Positions 9,011 to 17,731 of a stretch of DNA of 64,000 nt are shown in pieces; the first letter of the stretch is position 1, and every line of letters starts with the position of its first letter. The DNA comes from JAJXXT01 sp963764465 (lineage in GTDB: Bacteria; Pseudomonadota; Alphaproteobacteria; Acetobacterales; Acetobacteraceae). The stretch spans positions 248,001-312,000 of the forward strand of contig CAVXSO010000007.1 of the NCBI GenBank assembly GCA_963764465.1, read 5' to 3'. Both the position numbers and the translations under genes were made by a program. The notes under the pieces are model-generated. The model ran no database searches and had not been told where the DNA came from. It saw only the letters and a list, made by a program, of their open reading frames with translations.

Positions 9011-9991
9011 TTACGGCGCCACGATCGGCTGGGCCGCCAGAACCGGCTCGCGCACCGCCAGCGTGTCGAACACGCTGCCCTCCTCGAACCACGACTTCGG
9101 CGCCGGCGCGCCCCAGAGCGTCTGGCGGCGAGGGTCGCGCAGGTCCCAGCGGATCGGTTCGAAATCGGGATCGACGGTCAGGTAGTCCGAGGTGAAGAGC
9201 TCGACGCGGTGGCCGTCGGGGTCGCGGAGATAGAGGAAAAAGGCGTTGGAGATGCCGTGCCTTCCGGGCCCGCGCTCCATGCTGGCGAGCCAGCCGGTGG
9301 TCGCGAGCACGTCGCAGATACGGATGATGTCGGTAATCGCCGAGACCCAGATGCCGATATGGTGCAGGCGGGGGCCACGGCCGTTGGTGAAGGCGAGGTC
9401 GTGGGTGTTGCCCTTGCGGTGCATCCAGATCGCCCAGAGCGCGTCCGTGTCCTCCGTTGCCGTGTACTCGGAGGTGCGGAAGCCGAGCGAGGCATAGAAA
9501 TCGTGGCTCACCTGCACGTCCGGCGTGAAACAGTTGATGTGGTCGATGCGCTGGGGCGCGGTGCCGCGGTATTCGCCGTAACGCTGCAGCAGGCGCGGCG
9601 CCCGATCCATCGTGGCGTAGAATTCGAGCGGCATGCCGAGCGGGTCCGTCGCATGCAGGGTGCGGCCCTGGTGCGGAACGCTCGCGAAACGATACGCGAG
9701 CCCCTGTCCGGCGAACCAGGCGGCGGCGCGCTCCAGATCCTCCTCCGACGCGAGCTTGAAGCCGAGGCGGTGCACGGTGGGGTGCGGCGCCTGGCGCAGC
9801 ACCACGCAATGGTGGTTCCGCTCCTCCAGGCCGCGCAGGTAGAGCGTGCCGGCTTCCTCCGCCGTCGCGACGAAGCCGAGCGCGTCCACCCAGTAGGCGC
9901 GGGCGCGCGCGAGGTCGGTGACGCCGTATTCGATGTGGCTCGCGCGGACGATGGCGAAGGGCGGCGGGTTGGCGGCCTGGCGGACGGTCAT
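9011..9991 (-). CDS. hpaD: Homoprotocatechuate (3,4-dihydroxyphenylacetate) 2,3-dioxygenase
   Basis: Extradiol ring-cleaving dioxygenase of the two-domain vicinal-oxygen-chelate type, 326 aa. It opens homoprotocatechuate to 5-carboxymethyl-2-hydroxymuconate semialdehyde. The metal ligands expected from the Brevibacterium enzyme are present: H151 in IDHINCF, H211 in RLHHIG and E264 in RVELFTSDY, with the second-sphere His197 in GNTHD. The block GRHGISNAFFLYLRDPDGH is nearly diagnostic for HpaD. Its start overlaps the hpaF stop by 4 nt (ATGA), so the two are translated together. Other hpa genes (hpaBC, hpaE, hpaG, hpaH) are not in this window. Confidence 0.92.
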   Translation of the reverse strand: MTVRQAANPPPFAIVRASHIEYGVTDLARARAYWVDALGFVATAEEAGTLYLRGLEERNHHCVVLRQAPHPTVHRLGFKLASEEDLERAAAWFAGQGLAYRFASVPHQGRTLHATDPLGMPLEFYATMDRAPRLLQRYGEYRGTAPQRIDHINCFTPDVQVSHDFYASLGFRTSEYTATEDTDALWAIWMHRKGNTHDLAFTNGRGPRLHHIGIWVSAITDIIRICDVLATTGWLASMERGPGRHGISNAFFLYLRDPDGHRVELFTSDYLTVDPDFEPIRWDLRDPRRQTLWGAPAPKSWFEEGSVFDTLAVREPVLAAQPIVAP

Positions 9992-10383
9992 GCGGCCTGC
10001 TTCGCGCGCATCCGCGCATGGAGGTTGTTGCGCTTGAGGGAGCCTGGGGGTGGGATTTCCTCCAGCTCAAGCGAGATCGCGAGCGGGTTTTTGGCGTAGT
10101 CCGGCTCGAGATGGGCGCAGGCGGCGTCGAACACGCTCTGCGCTACGCGTCCGCGCGTCGCCTCGTCGCGGCCATGGCCGAGGCGCAGCGTGATAGCGAT
10201 GAATGCGTTGGCGGGATCGCCGTCCGCCACCACATATTGTTCGCGCCGCGCGGCGCGGGTGCGCAGGGCGCCGAGTTCCGCGATGCCGCTCGCGAGCATC
10301 GCCTGGTGGATGGTGCGCAGCAGGCCAGGGATGTCCACGCGCGGCTCAAGGTTCGCCGAATACTCGACGATCACGTGCGGCAT
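9988..10383 (-). CDS. hpaF: 5-carboxymethyl-2-hydroxymuconate delta-isomerase
   Basis: 131 aa, cytoplasmic isomerase in homoprotocatechuate breakdown, a small member of the tautomerase superfamily. It begins MPHVIVEYSANL; Pro2 becomes the N-terminal catalytic base after Met removal, as in characterised CHMI. The SLELEEI block near the C-terminus also fits. It is the first gene of a leftward pair with hpaD and is divergent from the phenylpyruvate decarboxylase gene across 86 nt, so both promoters lie in that spacer. Confidence 0.88.
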   Translation of the reverse strand: MPHVIVEYSANLEPRVDIPGLLRTIHQAMLASGIAELGALRTRAARREQYVVADGDPANAFIAITLRLGHGRDEATRGRVAQSVFDAACAHLEPDYAKNPLAISLELEEIPPPGSLKRNNLHARMRAKQAA

Positions 10384-10402
10384 GGCGCTTCCCCCGAAAT
10401 TG

Positions 10403-10416
10403 GTTTCAAATGGAAC
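10403..10416. promoter_or_regulatory. Imperfect palindrome in the hpaF/ipdC divergent spacer
   Basis: GTTTC-AAAT-GGAAC is a 5-4-5 inverted repeat with one mismatch, inside the AT-richest part of the 86-nt spacer between divergent hpaF and ipdC. It could be an operator for a shared regulator; no regulator gene lies nearby and the site is only suggestive. Confidence 0.3.
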
Positions 10417-10469
10417 TATATCCTGGTAAGGCGCGCGGCGCCAAGCACTCCATCAGCCCGGAGCCCCGG

Positions 10470-12107
10470 ATGCCAACCAGCCATCGTCCCTTGGGCCGCG
10501 CGCTGCTCGACGCCCTCGCCGCCCATGGCGCGCGCGAGATTTTCGGGATTCCCGGCGATTTCGTGCTGCCCTTCTTCAAACAGGTGGAGGAGAGCGGGAT
10601 CCTGCCTTTCTACACGTTGAGCCACGAACCCTCCGTGGGCTTCGCGGCGGACGCGGCGGCGCGGTTCGGAGGGCGGCTCTCGGTGGCTGTCGCGACCTGG
10701 GGAGCGGGCGCGTTCAATCTGGTGAACCCGATCGCCGGCGCCTATGCCGAGCGCTCGCCGGTGGTGGTGATCTCCGGCGCGCCCGGCGTGCGGGAGCGGG
10801 CGAGCGGCTGGCAGCTGCACCACATGTCGCGCGCGATCGACACACAGGCGCGCATCTTCCGCGAGATTACATGCGACACCGCGGTGCTGGACGACCCGGC
10901 GCGGGCGCCCGCCGACATCGCCCGCGTGCTGCGCAGCGCGCTCGACTATTCCCGGCCCGTGTACCTGGAACTGCCGCGCGACCTGGTGGGAGCGACGACC
11001 GGCGCCGTGCCTGTGCTGGAGCGCACACCGGTGGACCCGGAGGCGCTCGCCGAATGCGCCGAGGAGGTGCTGGCGCGGCTGGTGCAGGCGGAGCGGCCGG
11101 TCATGCTCGTCGACGTGGAGCTGCGGCGCTACGGGGTGGAGGAGAAGGCCGCGGCGCTGGCCGCACGGCTGGGCGTGCCGGTGGTCACCACGTTCATGGG
11201 GCGCGGGCTGCTGGCGCCGCATCCGGAGCTGGTGCGCGGGACGTATCTGGGTGCCGCGGGGGATGCGGCGGTCACGGCGCTGGTGGAGGACTCCGACGCG
11301 CTGCTGCTGCTCGGCGTGATTCTCTCGGACACGAATTTCGCTGTCTCGGCGCGCAAGATCGACATGCGGCGCGCGATGCTGGCGTTGGATCGCGCGGTGC
11401 GGGTGGGACACCACACCTATCCCGACATTCCGCTCGACGCGCTGCTGGATGCGCTGCTGGCGCGGACGGCGGCGCGGCCGGCCGCGGGACGGCGCGTCTT
11501 CACGGAGGCAGCGACGACGCTGGTGGCGGACGATGGCGCGCTGCGCCCATCCGATATCGCGGCCGGGATCAACGATCTCTTTGCCGCGCATGGCAAGATG
11601 CCGATCGCGGCGGACATGGGCGACTGCCTGTTCACCGCGATGGAGATCGCCAACACCGGGCTGGTGGCACCCGGCTATTACGCGGGCATGGGGTTCGGCG
11701 TGCCGGCGGGGCTTGGCGCCTGTGTCGCCGCCGGGGGGCGGCCGCTGATCCTGGTGGGCGATGGCGCGTTCCAGATGACCGGCTGGGAGCTGGGCAATTG
11801 CCGGCGCTATGGCTGGGACCCGATCGTGATCGTCTTCAATAATTCGAGCTGGGAGATGCTGCGCGTGTTCCAGCCGGAGAGCGGGTTCAACGACCTCAGC
11901 GACTGGCGCTTCGCCGAGTTGGCGGGGCCGCTCGGCGGTGACGGCGCGCGCGTTTCCACGCGGCGGGAATTCGCCGCGGCGCTGGCGCGCGCGCACGCGA
12001 CGCGCGGGCGGTTCCAGCTGATCGAGGCGATGCTGCCACGCGGCGAAACCTCCGAGACGCTCGCGAGGTTCGTGGCGGGGTTCAAGGCGGCGCGCGCCAA
12101 TTCGTGA
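10470..12107 (+). CDS. ipdC: Indolepyruvate/phenylpyruvate decarboxylase (ThDP-dependent)
   Basis: 545 aa. It decarboxylates aryl-pyruvates (phenylpyruvate or indole-3-pyruvate) to the aryl-acetaldehyde. The sequence follows the Azospirillum brasilense IpdC/phenylpyruvate decarboxylase closely as I remember it: IFGIPGDFVLPFFK, TLSHEPSVGFAADAAAR, VPVVTTFMGRGLL, IAADMGDCLFTAMEI, PGYYAGMGFGVPAG and the ThDP site GDGAFQMTGWELGNCRR ending in FNN. ATG 10470 has GGAG 6 nt upstream. It is followed 24 nt later by paaA, so phenylpyruvate would pass via phenylacetaldehyde to phenylacetate. Phenylpyruvate looks the better physiological substrate, from context. Confidence 0.88.
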   Translation: MPTSHRPLGRALLDALAAHGAREIFGIPGDFVLPFFKQVEESGILPFYTLSHEPSVGFAADAAARFGGRLSVAVATWGAGAFNLVNPIAGAYAERSPVVVISGAPGVRERASGWQLHHMSRAIDTQARIFREITCDTAVLDDPARAPADIARVLRSALDYSRPVYLELPRDLVGATTGAVPVLERTPVDPEALAECAEEVLARLVQAERPVMLVDVELRRYGVEEKAAALAARLGVPVVTTFMGRGLLAPHPELVRGTYLGAAGDAAVTALVEDSDALLLLGVILSDTNFAVSARKIDMRRAMLALDRAVRVGHHTYPDIPLDALLDALLARTAARPAAGRRVFTEAATTLVADDGALRPSDIAAGINDLFAAHGKMPIAADMGDCLFTAMEIANTGLVAPGYYAGMGFGVPAGLGACVAAGGRPLILVGDGAFQMTGWELGNCRRYGWDPIVIVFNNSSWEMLRVFQPESGFNDLSDWRFAELAGPLGGDGARVSTRREFAAALARAHATRGRFQLIEAMLPRGETSETLARFVAGFKAARANS

Positions 12108-12131
12108 TAAAGGTCAGTCCGGGAGGACGCG

Positions 12132-13097
12132 ATGTACACACAGGGCCTGGTTTCGATCGAAGGCGCGGGCGGGCCGGAGGAGGAGCGCTTCCAGGCGCGC
12201 GTCGACGCCGAGGAGCGCATCGAGCCGAACGATTGGATGCCGGAGGCGTATCGCCGCACGCTGCTGCGCCAGATTTCCCAGCACGCGCATTCCGAGATCG
12301 TCGGCATGCTGCCTGAGGGAAACTGGATCACGCGCGCGCCCTCGCTGAAGCGCAAGGCCGCGCTGCTGGCGAAGGTGCAGGACGAGGGCGGACACGGGCT
12401 CTACCTCTATGCCGCGGCGGAGACGCTGGGTTCCTCGCGTGAGGAAATGGTCGCGGCACTGCTGGCGGGGCGGGCGAAATACTCCTCCATTTTCAACTAT
12501 CCGACGCCGACCTGGGCGGATATCGGCGCCATCGGCTGGCTGGTGGATGGGGCGGCGATCATGAACCAGATTCCGCTGTGCCGCTGCTCCTACGGCCCCT
12601 ATGCGCGGGCGATGATCCGCATCTGCCGCGAGGAAAGTTTCCACCAGCGCCAGGGCTACGAGATCATGCTGACGCTGTGCCGCGGCACCGAGGCGCAGAA
12701 GGCGATGGCGCAGGCGGCACTCGACCGCTGGTGGTGGCCGTGCCTGATGATGTTCGGGCCGCCGGATGGGCAGAGCCAGCACAGCGATGCCTCGACGCGA
12801 TGGAAGATCAAGCGCTTCTCCAACGACGCGTTGCGGCAGAAATTCATCGATGCCACCGTGCCGCAGGCGCATTTCCTCGGCCTCAGCGTGCCGGATCCGG
12901 AGCTTCGTTTCGATACAGCATCGGGTCACTGGCTGACGGGGCCGATCGATTGGGAGGAGTTCCGCCGGGTGCTCGCGGGCGGGGGCGTCTGCAACCGCGA
13001 GCGGATGGAGGCGCGGCAAAAGGCGCATGAGAGCGGCGCCTGGGTGCGCGACGCGGCGCGCGCCTATGCCGACAAGCAGCGGAGGAAGGCAGCGTGA
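12132..13097 (+). CDS. paaA: Phenylacetyl-CoA 1,2-epoxidase subunit A (catalytic)
   Basis: 321 aa, catalytic di-iron subunit of the PaaABCE multicomponent monooxygenase that epoxidises the ring of phenylacetyl-CoA. The carboxylate/histidine iron-ligand helices are visible as VQDEGGHGLYLYAAAET and ICREESFHQRQGYEI (E-x2-H pairs). PLCRCSYGPYARAM and WWWPCLMMFGPPD also match PaaA. It is the first gene of an overlapping paaABCDE run. The start ATG follows GGGAGGACGCG. Confidence 0.95.
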   Translation: MYTQGLVSIEGAGGPEEERFQARVDAEERIEPNDWMPEAYRRTLLRQISQHAHSEIVGMLPEGNWITRAPSLKRKAALLAKVQDEGGHGLYLYAAAETLGSSREEMVAALLAGRAKYSSIFNYPTPTWADIGAIGWLVDGAAIMNQIPLCRCSYGPYARAMIRICREESFHQRQGYEIMLTLCRGTEAQKAMAQAALDRWWWPCLMMFGPPDGQSQHSDASTRWKIKRFSNDALRQKFIDATVPQAHFLGLSVPDPELRFDTASGHWLTGPIDWEEFRRVLAGGGVCNRERMEARQKAHESGAWVRDAARAYADKQRRKAA

Positions 13098-13381
13098 ACG
13101 AGAAAAAGGTTCCGCTCTGGGAAGTGTTCATCCGCGCGCGGCAGGGGCTGGCGCACCGTCATGTCGGATCGGTGCACGCGGCGGATGCGACGCTGGCGCT
13201 GCAGGCGGCGCGCGATGTCTATACGCGCCGCGGCGAGGGACTTTCGATCTGGGTGGTGCCATCCGCCGCGATCACCGCCTCCGACCCCGCGGACAAGGAC
13301 GAGCTGTTCGAGCCGACGGCGAGCAAGATCTATCGCCATCCGACGTTTTACGACATCCCCGACGAAGTGGGGCATATGTGA
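13094..13381 (+). CDS. paaB: Phenylacetyl-CoA 1,2-epoxidase subunit B
   Basis: 95 aa, the small bridging subunit of the epoxidase. It starts with GTG overlapping the paaA stop (GTGA). The VPLWEVFIRARQGLAHRHVG opening and the C-terminal YRHPTFYDIPDEVGHM are characteristic of PaaB. No catalytic residues are expected; in E. coli PaaB is needed to assemble the complex. Confidence 0.94.
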   Translation: MNEKKVPLWEVFIRARQGLAHRHVGSVHAADATLALQAARDVYTRRGEGLSIWVVPSAAITASDPADKDELFEPTASKIYRHPTFYDIPDEVGHM

Positions 13382-14139
13382 GCGTTGCGATCGCGGTCAG
13401 GGAAACGCCGCTCGTCCGCTTCCTGCTCGGGCGGGCGGACGATGCGCTGGTCCTGGGGCATCGGCTCTCGGAATGGACGGGGCATGCGCCGATCCTGGAG
13501 GAGGAGTTGGCGCTGGCGAACATGGGGCTCGACCTCATTGGCCAGGCGCGCGCGCTGTATGCGATGGCGGCGGAGGCGGAGGCCGCGGGACACGATGAGG
13601 ACGACTACGCCTACCTGCGCGACGAGGGGCAGTTCCGCAACCTGCTGATCGCCGAGCGGCCGCGCGGTGATTTCGCGGACACGATGGTGCGCCAGGCGCT
13701 GTACGCGATCTATGCCGAAATGTTCTGGCTGGCGGCAAGCCGCTCCTCGCACCGGGAGCTCGCCGGCTTCGCGGCCAAGACCGCGAAGGAGATGGCGTAT
13801 CACGTGCGCCATGCCGGCGCCTGGGTGGTGCGGCTCGGGGACGGCACGGCGGAGAGCCATGCGCGGGCGCAGGCGGCGGTGGAGCGGATCGCACCGTATC
13901 TCGAGGAGATGTTCGAGACCGAGGATCCCTCGCTCGCGGGGATCGTGCCGGATGTGCCGGCGCTGCGGCCGGCGTGGGAGAGTGCCGCACGGGCGCTGCT
14001 GGCCGAGGCGACGCTCGCGATCCCAGACGTTGCTTATCCGCAACGTGGAGGGCGGGCCGGGCGGCATGGCGAGACGCTCGGGCACTTGCTGGCGACGTTC
14101 CAGAGCCTGCATCGCAGCCACCCCGGCGCGACATGGTGA
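13378..14139 (+). CDS. paaC: Phenylacetyl-CoA 1,2-epoxidase subunit C (structural)
   Basis: 253 aa, ferritin-like structural partner of PaaA. PaaC shares the fold but lacks a full di-iron site; the sequence shows LSEWTGHAPILEEELALANM and LIGQARALY typical of the family and EMAYHVRHAGAWVVRLGDGT. The start is GTG 13378, overlapping the paaB stop by 4 nt (GTGA). The 3' end overlaps paaD by 7 nt. Confidence 0.94.
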   Translation: MSVAIAVRETPLVRFLLGRADDALVLGHRLSEWTGHAPILEEELALANMGLDLIGQARALYAMAAEAEAAGHDEDDYAYLRDEGQFRNLLIAERPRGDFADTMVRQALYAIYAEMFWLAASRSSHRELAGFAAKTAKEMAYHVRHAGAWVVRLGDGTAESHARAQAAVERIAPYLEEMFETEDPSLAGIVPDVPALRPAWESAARALLAEATLAIPDVAYPQRGGRAGRHGETLGHLLATFQSLHRSHPGATW

Positions 14140-14609
14140 CCGCGCTCGCGCACGCACGGGAAGTTGCGGCGGCGGTGCCGGACCCCGAGCTGCCGGCGCT
14201 GACCATTGGCGAGCTGGGCATGGTGCGCGACGTGACCGAAACGGGCGACGGCATCGAGGTTTCGATCACGCCCACCTACAATGGCTGCCCCGCGATGGGG
14301 ATGATCGGGCTCGCCATCGAGGCGGCGCTGCTGGAGGCGGGTTTTCCTCGCGTCGCCGTGCGTATCGTGCGCGAGCCGGCCTGGACCACGGACTGGATCG
14401 GGGCGGAGGCACGCGAGAAGCTGCGCGCGGCGGGTATCGCGCCGCCCGCGCCACGGCCGGCTGGCCGTTTCGAGGCCGCCGTCCTCGCCTGCCCGCGCTG
14501 CGGCAGCACCGAGACCGAGGAGATCGCCCCGTTCGGTGCCACCGCCTGCAAGTCGCTCTGGCGCTGTCGTTCCTGCCGCGAACCGTTCGAGCATTTCAAA
14601 TGTCACTGA
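14133..14609 (+). CDS. paaD: PaaD, Fe-S/metal maturation factor of the phenylacetyl-CoA epoxidase
   Basis: 158 aa. The N-terminal MIP18-like (DUF59) domain shows VPDPELPALTIGELGMV and TPTYNGCPAM. The C-terminal zinc-ribbon-like part has CPRCGSTET and WRCRSCREPFEHFKCH (two CxxC pairs). PaaD is required for epoxidase activity in other bacteria and is thought to help insert or mature its cofactors. Its start lies inside the end of paaC and its end overlaps paaE by 10 nt, indicating tight coupling. Confidence 0.93.
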   Translation: MVTALAHAREVAAAVPDPELPALTIGELGMVRDVTETGDGIEVSITPTYNGCPAMGMIGLAIEAALLEAGFPRVAVRIVREPAWTTDWIGAEAREKLRAAGIAPPAPRPAGRFEAAVLACPRCGSTETEEIAPFGATACKSLWRCRSCREPFEHFKCH

Positions 14610-15703
14610 CTGCTGAAGCCGCGCCCCGCGCGGGGCTGCGTTTTCATCCGCTGCGTGTGGCCGAGGTGCGGAGGGAGACGCCGTCCGCCGTCTCGGTCGC
14701 GTTCGAGGTGCCCGGGAATTTGCACGAGGCCTTCGCTTTCCGGCCGGGGCAGTACCTGACGTTGCGTACCCGCATCGAACGCGAGGAGGTGCGGCGATGC
14801 TACTCGATCTGCGTGCCGCCGGACGCGGGGGAGCTGCGCGTCGCGATCAAGCACGTGGAGGGCGGCGCGTTTTCCGGTTTTGCCAGCACAAGGCTCGCGG
14901 CGGGCGACGTGCTCGACGTGCTGCCGCCGGAGGGACGGTTCGCGGCGGATGCGGGCGCCGGCGACGGCCGGCGGCACCTGGCGATCGCCGCGGGCTCCGG
15001 CATCACGCCGATTCTTTCGATCGTCGCGACGCTGCTGGAACGTGAGCCGGCGAGCGAGGTGCTGCTGCTCTATGGCAGCCGCTCGACGCCGGAGATTTTG
15101 TTCCGCGACACGCTCGAGGACCTGAAGGATAGGCACCTCGACCGGCTTTCCATCGTGCACGTGCTGTCGCGGGAGGAGCAGGATCTCGGCGTGTTCGCGG
15201 GCAGGCTCGACGCGGAGAAGATCGCGCACCTGGTGCCTGGCTGGGCGGCGCCGGAGGCGATCGATGCCGCTTATGTCTGCGGGCCGGAAGGGTTGATCGC
15301 GACGGCGGAGGCGACGCTCGGCGCGCTGGGCGTGGCCGCGGGGCGCGTGCATGTCGAACGCTTCGTCGTCGCCGGCGAGGCGCCGCGCGCGGCGGTGGCT
15401 CACGTCGCCGCCGATGCGCCGGCCTTCGCCCGCGCGCGCATCATCCATGACGGCAAGACCACCGAGGTGCCGATCGCCGAGGGCGAGGCGGTGCTGGAGG
15501 CGGCGCTGCGCGCGGGGCTCGACCTGCCGTGGTCCTGCCGCGGCGGCATGTGCTGCACCTGCCGTGCGCGGCTGGTGGAAGGCTCGGCCGAGATGCGGCA
15601 GAATTTCTCGCTCGAGCCCTGGGAGATGGAGGCCGGGTTCGTGCTGACGTGCCAGGCGGTGCCGACCTGCGAGCGGCTGGTCGTCGACTACGACGCCGCG
15701 TGA
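14600..15703 (+). CDS. paaE: Phenylacetyl-CoA 1,2-epoxidase reductase subunit E
   Basis: 367 aa flavin/iron-sulfur reductase delivering NADPH electrons to PaaA. The FAD part has RPGQYLTLR and RCYSIC, the nucleotide part AIAAGSGITPILSI and YVCGPEGLI. The C-terminal plant-type [2Fe-2S] domain has C-x4-C-x2-C (WSCRGGMCCTC) with a later Cys in VLTCQ. It is the last gene of the paa run; paaK, paaG, paaZ, paaF and a PaaR/PaaX regulator are not in the window. Confidence 0.94.
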   Translation: MSLTAEAAPRAGLRFHPLRVAEVRRETPSAVSVAFEVPGNLHEAFAFRPGQYLTLRTRIEREEVRRCYSICVPPDAGELRVAIKHVEGGAFSGFASTRLAAGDVLDVLPPEGRFAADAGAGDGRRHLAIAAGSGITPILSIVATLLEREPASEVLLLYGSRSTPEILFRDTLEDLKDRHLDRLSIVHVLSREEQDLGVFAGRLDAEKIAHLVPGWAAPEAIDAAYVCGPEGLIATAEATLGALGVAAGRVHVERFVVAGEAPRAAVAHVAADAPAFARARIIHDGKTTEVPIAEGEAVLEAALRAGLDLPWSCRGGMCCTCRARLVEGSAEMRQNFSLEPWEMEAGFVLTCQAVPTCERLVVDYDAA

Positions 15704-15739
15704 TAGCGGCGCCGCAGCCGGCTTTATTTCCGCCCCGGC

Positions 15740-17023
15740 CTAGCCCGCGCCGAACACCGCGTTCGGCAGCCAGAGCGTCATCACCGGGACGTAGGTGATG
15801 ATCATCAGCACCGTCAGCAGCAGGATCAGGAAGGGCAGGATGCCCCGGATCACCTCACCCACGGGGGCCGCGGAGATCGTTGACAGGACGAACAGGTTGA
15901 GCCCGACCGGCGGGTGCACCAGCCCGATCTCCATGTTGTGCGTGAAGATGATGGAGAAATGCACGGGATCGACGCCGAGCGGCTTCAGCACCGGCGCGAG
16001 GATCGGCATCACCACGAGGAGAGTCGCCGTCACCTCGAGGAAGCAGCCGAGCACCAGCAACAGCACGTTGATGGCGAGCAGGAACTCCCAGGTCCGCAGA
16101 TGGTGCGACACTGCGAAGTCCACGAGCTTCGCCGGGGCACCCGACTCCGTCATCCAGTGACCGAAGGCGAGGGCGGCGGCAATGATGAGCATGATGGTGC
16201 CGGCGCTGCGCAGCGCACTGCCGACGACGGTGAGCGTCTCCCGCAGCTTGAAGCCGCGATAATAGAGAAGGCTGACGAGCAGCGCCGCGACGGCGGAAAG
16301 GGCTGCCGCCTCCGTCACCGTCACCAGCCCGCCATAGATGCCCACGAGCACGACCATCGGCACGACCATCGCCGGGAGCGCGTTGAGGGTGACGCGGATA
16401 CGTTCGCCGAACGGCTTGCCTGGTTCGATAGGGAAGTTGTTCCGGCGGGCGTAGTACCAGACCCACACAAAGAAGGCGGCGGCCTGCAGCAGGCCCGGCA
16501 GAATGCCGGCAAGGAAAAGCCGCGGCACCGACTGGTCCGTGACGATGCCGTATAGAATCAGCGCGAGCGAGGGCGGGATGACGATGCCGATGGTGCCCGA
16601 GGCGCCGATAACGCCGAGCGCAAAGCCGCGGGGATAACCGCGCTCCAGCATCGCCGGCAGCAGGATCGTGCCCATGGCGAGCGCGGTCGCGACAGAGGAG
16701 CCGCAGATCGCGGCGAACAGCGTGCAGGAGACGACGGTGACGAGGCCCAATGAGCCGCGTACGCCACCGAGCCAGGCCGCCGAGACATCCACCAGCGCGC
16801 GCGCGACACCGCCCTGGCGCATGAAGGCCGCCGCCATCACGAACAGCGGCAGCGACATCAGCGAGGAGGAGTTGAGGTGATCGGTGATGACCTGGGCAAC
16901 GCCGATCAGCGGCTCGCCCGAGATATAAAACAGCCCGGCCGCCATGACGCCGAGCACGAGGAAGATCGGCATGCCGCAGGCGAGCAGGCCGAAGAACGCC
17001 AGCAGGAAAAGGAGGATGCTCAC
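15740..17023 (-). CDS. dctM: TRAP transporter large permease (DctM family)
   Basis: 427 aa, about twelve hydrophobic segments, inner membrane. It is the ion-coupled transport subunit of a tripartite ATP-independent periplasmic (TRAP) carrier for organic or sugar acids. LPLFVMAAAFMRQGG, GASGTIGIVIPPSL and FLEVTATLLVVMPILAPV are family blocks. The start overlaps the dctQ stop by 4 nt. A DctP solute-binding gene is absent nearby, so the substrate cannot be read from a receptor; the uronate-dehydrogenase-like gene upstream suggests a sugar acid. Confidence 0.93.
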   Translation of the reverse strand: MSILLFLLAFFGLLACGMPIFLVLGVMAAGLFYISGEPLIGVAQVITDHLNSSSLMSLPLFVMAAAFMRQGGVARALVDVSAAWLGGVRGSLGLVTVVSCTLFAAICGSSVATALAMGTILLPAMLERGYPRGFALGVIGASGTIGIVIPPSLALILYGIVTDQSVPRLFLAGILPGLLQAAAFFVWVWYYARRNNFPIEPGKPFGERIRVTLNALPAMVVPMVVLVGIYGGLVTVTEAAALSAVAALLVSLLYYRGFKLRETLTVVGSALRSAGTIMLIIAAALAFGHWMTESGAPAKLVDFAVSHHLRTWEFLLAINVLLLVLGCFLEVTATLLVVMPILAPVLKPLGVDPVHFSIIFTHNMEIGLVHPPVGLNLFVLSTISAAPVGEVIRGILPFLILLLTVLMIITYVPVMTLWLPNAVFGAG

Positions 17024-17619
17024 GGTTCACGCTCGAAGGCTGTGGCGGAGCGCAGCGAATCCGGCGCTTCCTCGATGTGGTGGCCGACCGCCATCGTCGC
17101 CGGATCAAAATGGAACAGATAGCGCCAGAGGCGGATGAGGTAGCGCAGCGTCATCAGTCCGCCGCCGGTCGGGATCGCCGCGTAGTAGAGATACATCGGG
17201 AACTCGAGGCCGGTGGAGGAACGCTCGTCCATCTCCCAGCCGGTCTGGGTGATCTGCCAGCCGTACCAGGCGAGCCCGCCGCAGAAGACGAGGGCCACGC
17301 AGCAGTTGAACACCTCGAACCAGCGCTGCGTGCGCGGTGCCATCAGCCGCAGCACCACGTCCGGGCGCACATGTCCGTCGTGACGCACGAGCTGGCTGCC
17401 CGCGAGCATCACGGCCCAGACAATCAGGTAGACGATCACCTCATCGGACCAGCCGGAGGAAAGCGAGGTATCGACATAACGGCCGACGAAGTCCCACAGA
17501 CCGACGACGAGCGCGCCGAGGCCGAACAGGCCCGCGAGCGACTGCTCCGCGATATCCCATGCGCGCATCAGCACGCTCGCCTGTGCAGCATGTACCGGCG
17601 AATTACCGCCCGTGGCCAT
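17020..17619 (-). CDS. dctQ: TRAP transporter small permease (DctQ family)
   Basis: 199 aa with four predicted membrane segments, the small membrane subunit that pairs with DctM. The features are a first helix (LAGLFGLGALVVGLWDFVGRY), an SDEVIVYLIVWAVMLAGS helix characteristic of DctQ, and conserved RHDGHVRPDVVL. It is 112 nt downstream of the ThDP enzyme gene in the same direction, so it could be part of one transcript starting at the SDR gene. Confidence 0.88.
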   Translation of the reverse strand: MATGGNSPVHAAQASVLMRAWDIAEQSLAGLFGLGALVVGLWDFVGRYVDTSLSSGWSDEVIVYLIVWAVMLAGSQLVRHDGHVRPDVVLRLMAPRTQRWFEVFNCCVALVFCGGLAWYGWQITQTGWEMDERSSTGLEFPMYLYYAAIPTGGGLMTLRYLIRLWRYLFHFDPATMAVGHHIEEAPDSLRSATAFEREP

Positions 17620-17731
17620 GAACGCCCCCTGTTGCGTCCGGCCCCGTTACGACTGGCGGCCGTTGCCCTCGTGATGCGGGGCGGCGGGCGTGGCGTCAAG
17701 CGCTGATTGGCGCGCGGGACAGCGTTACGCG

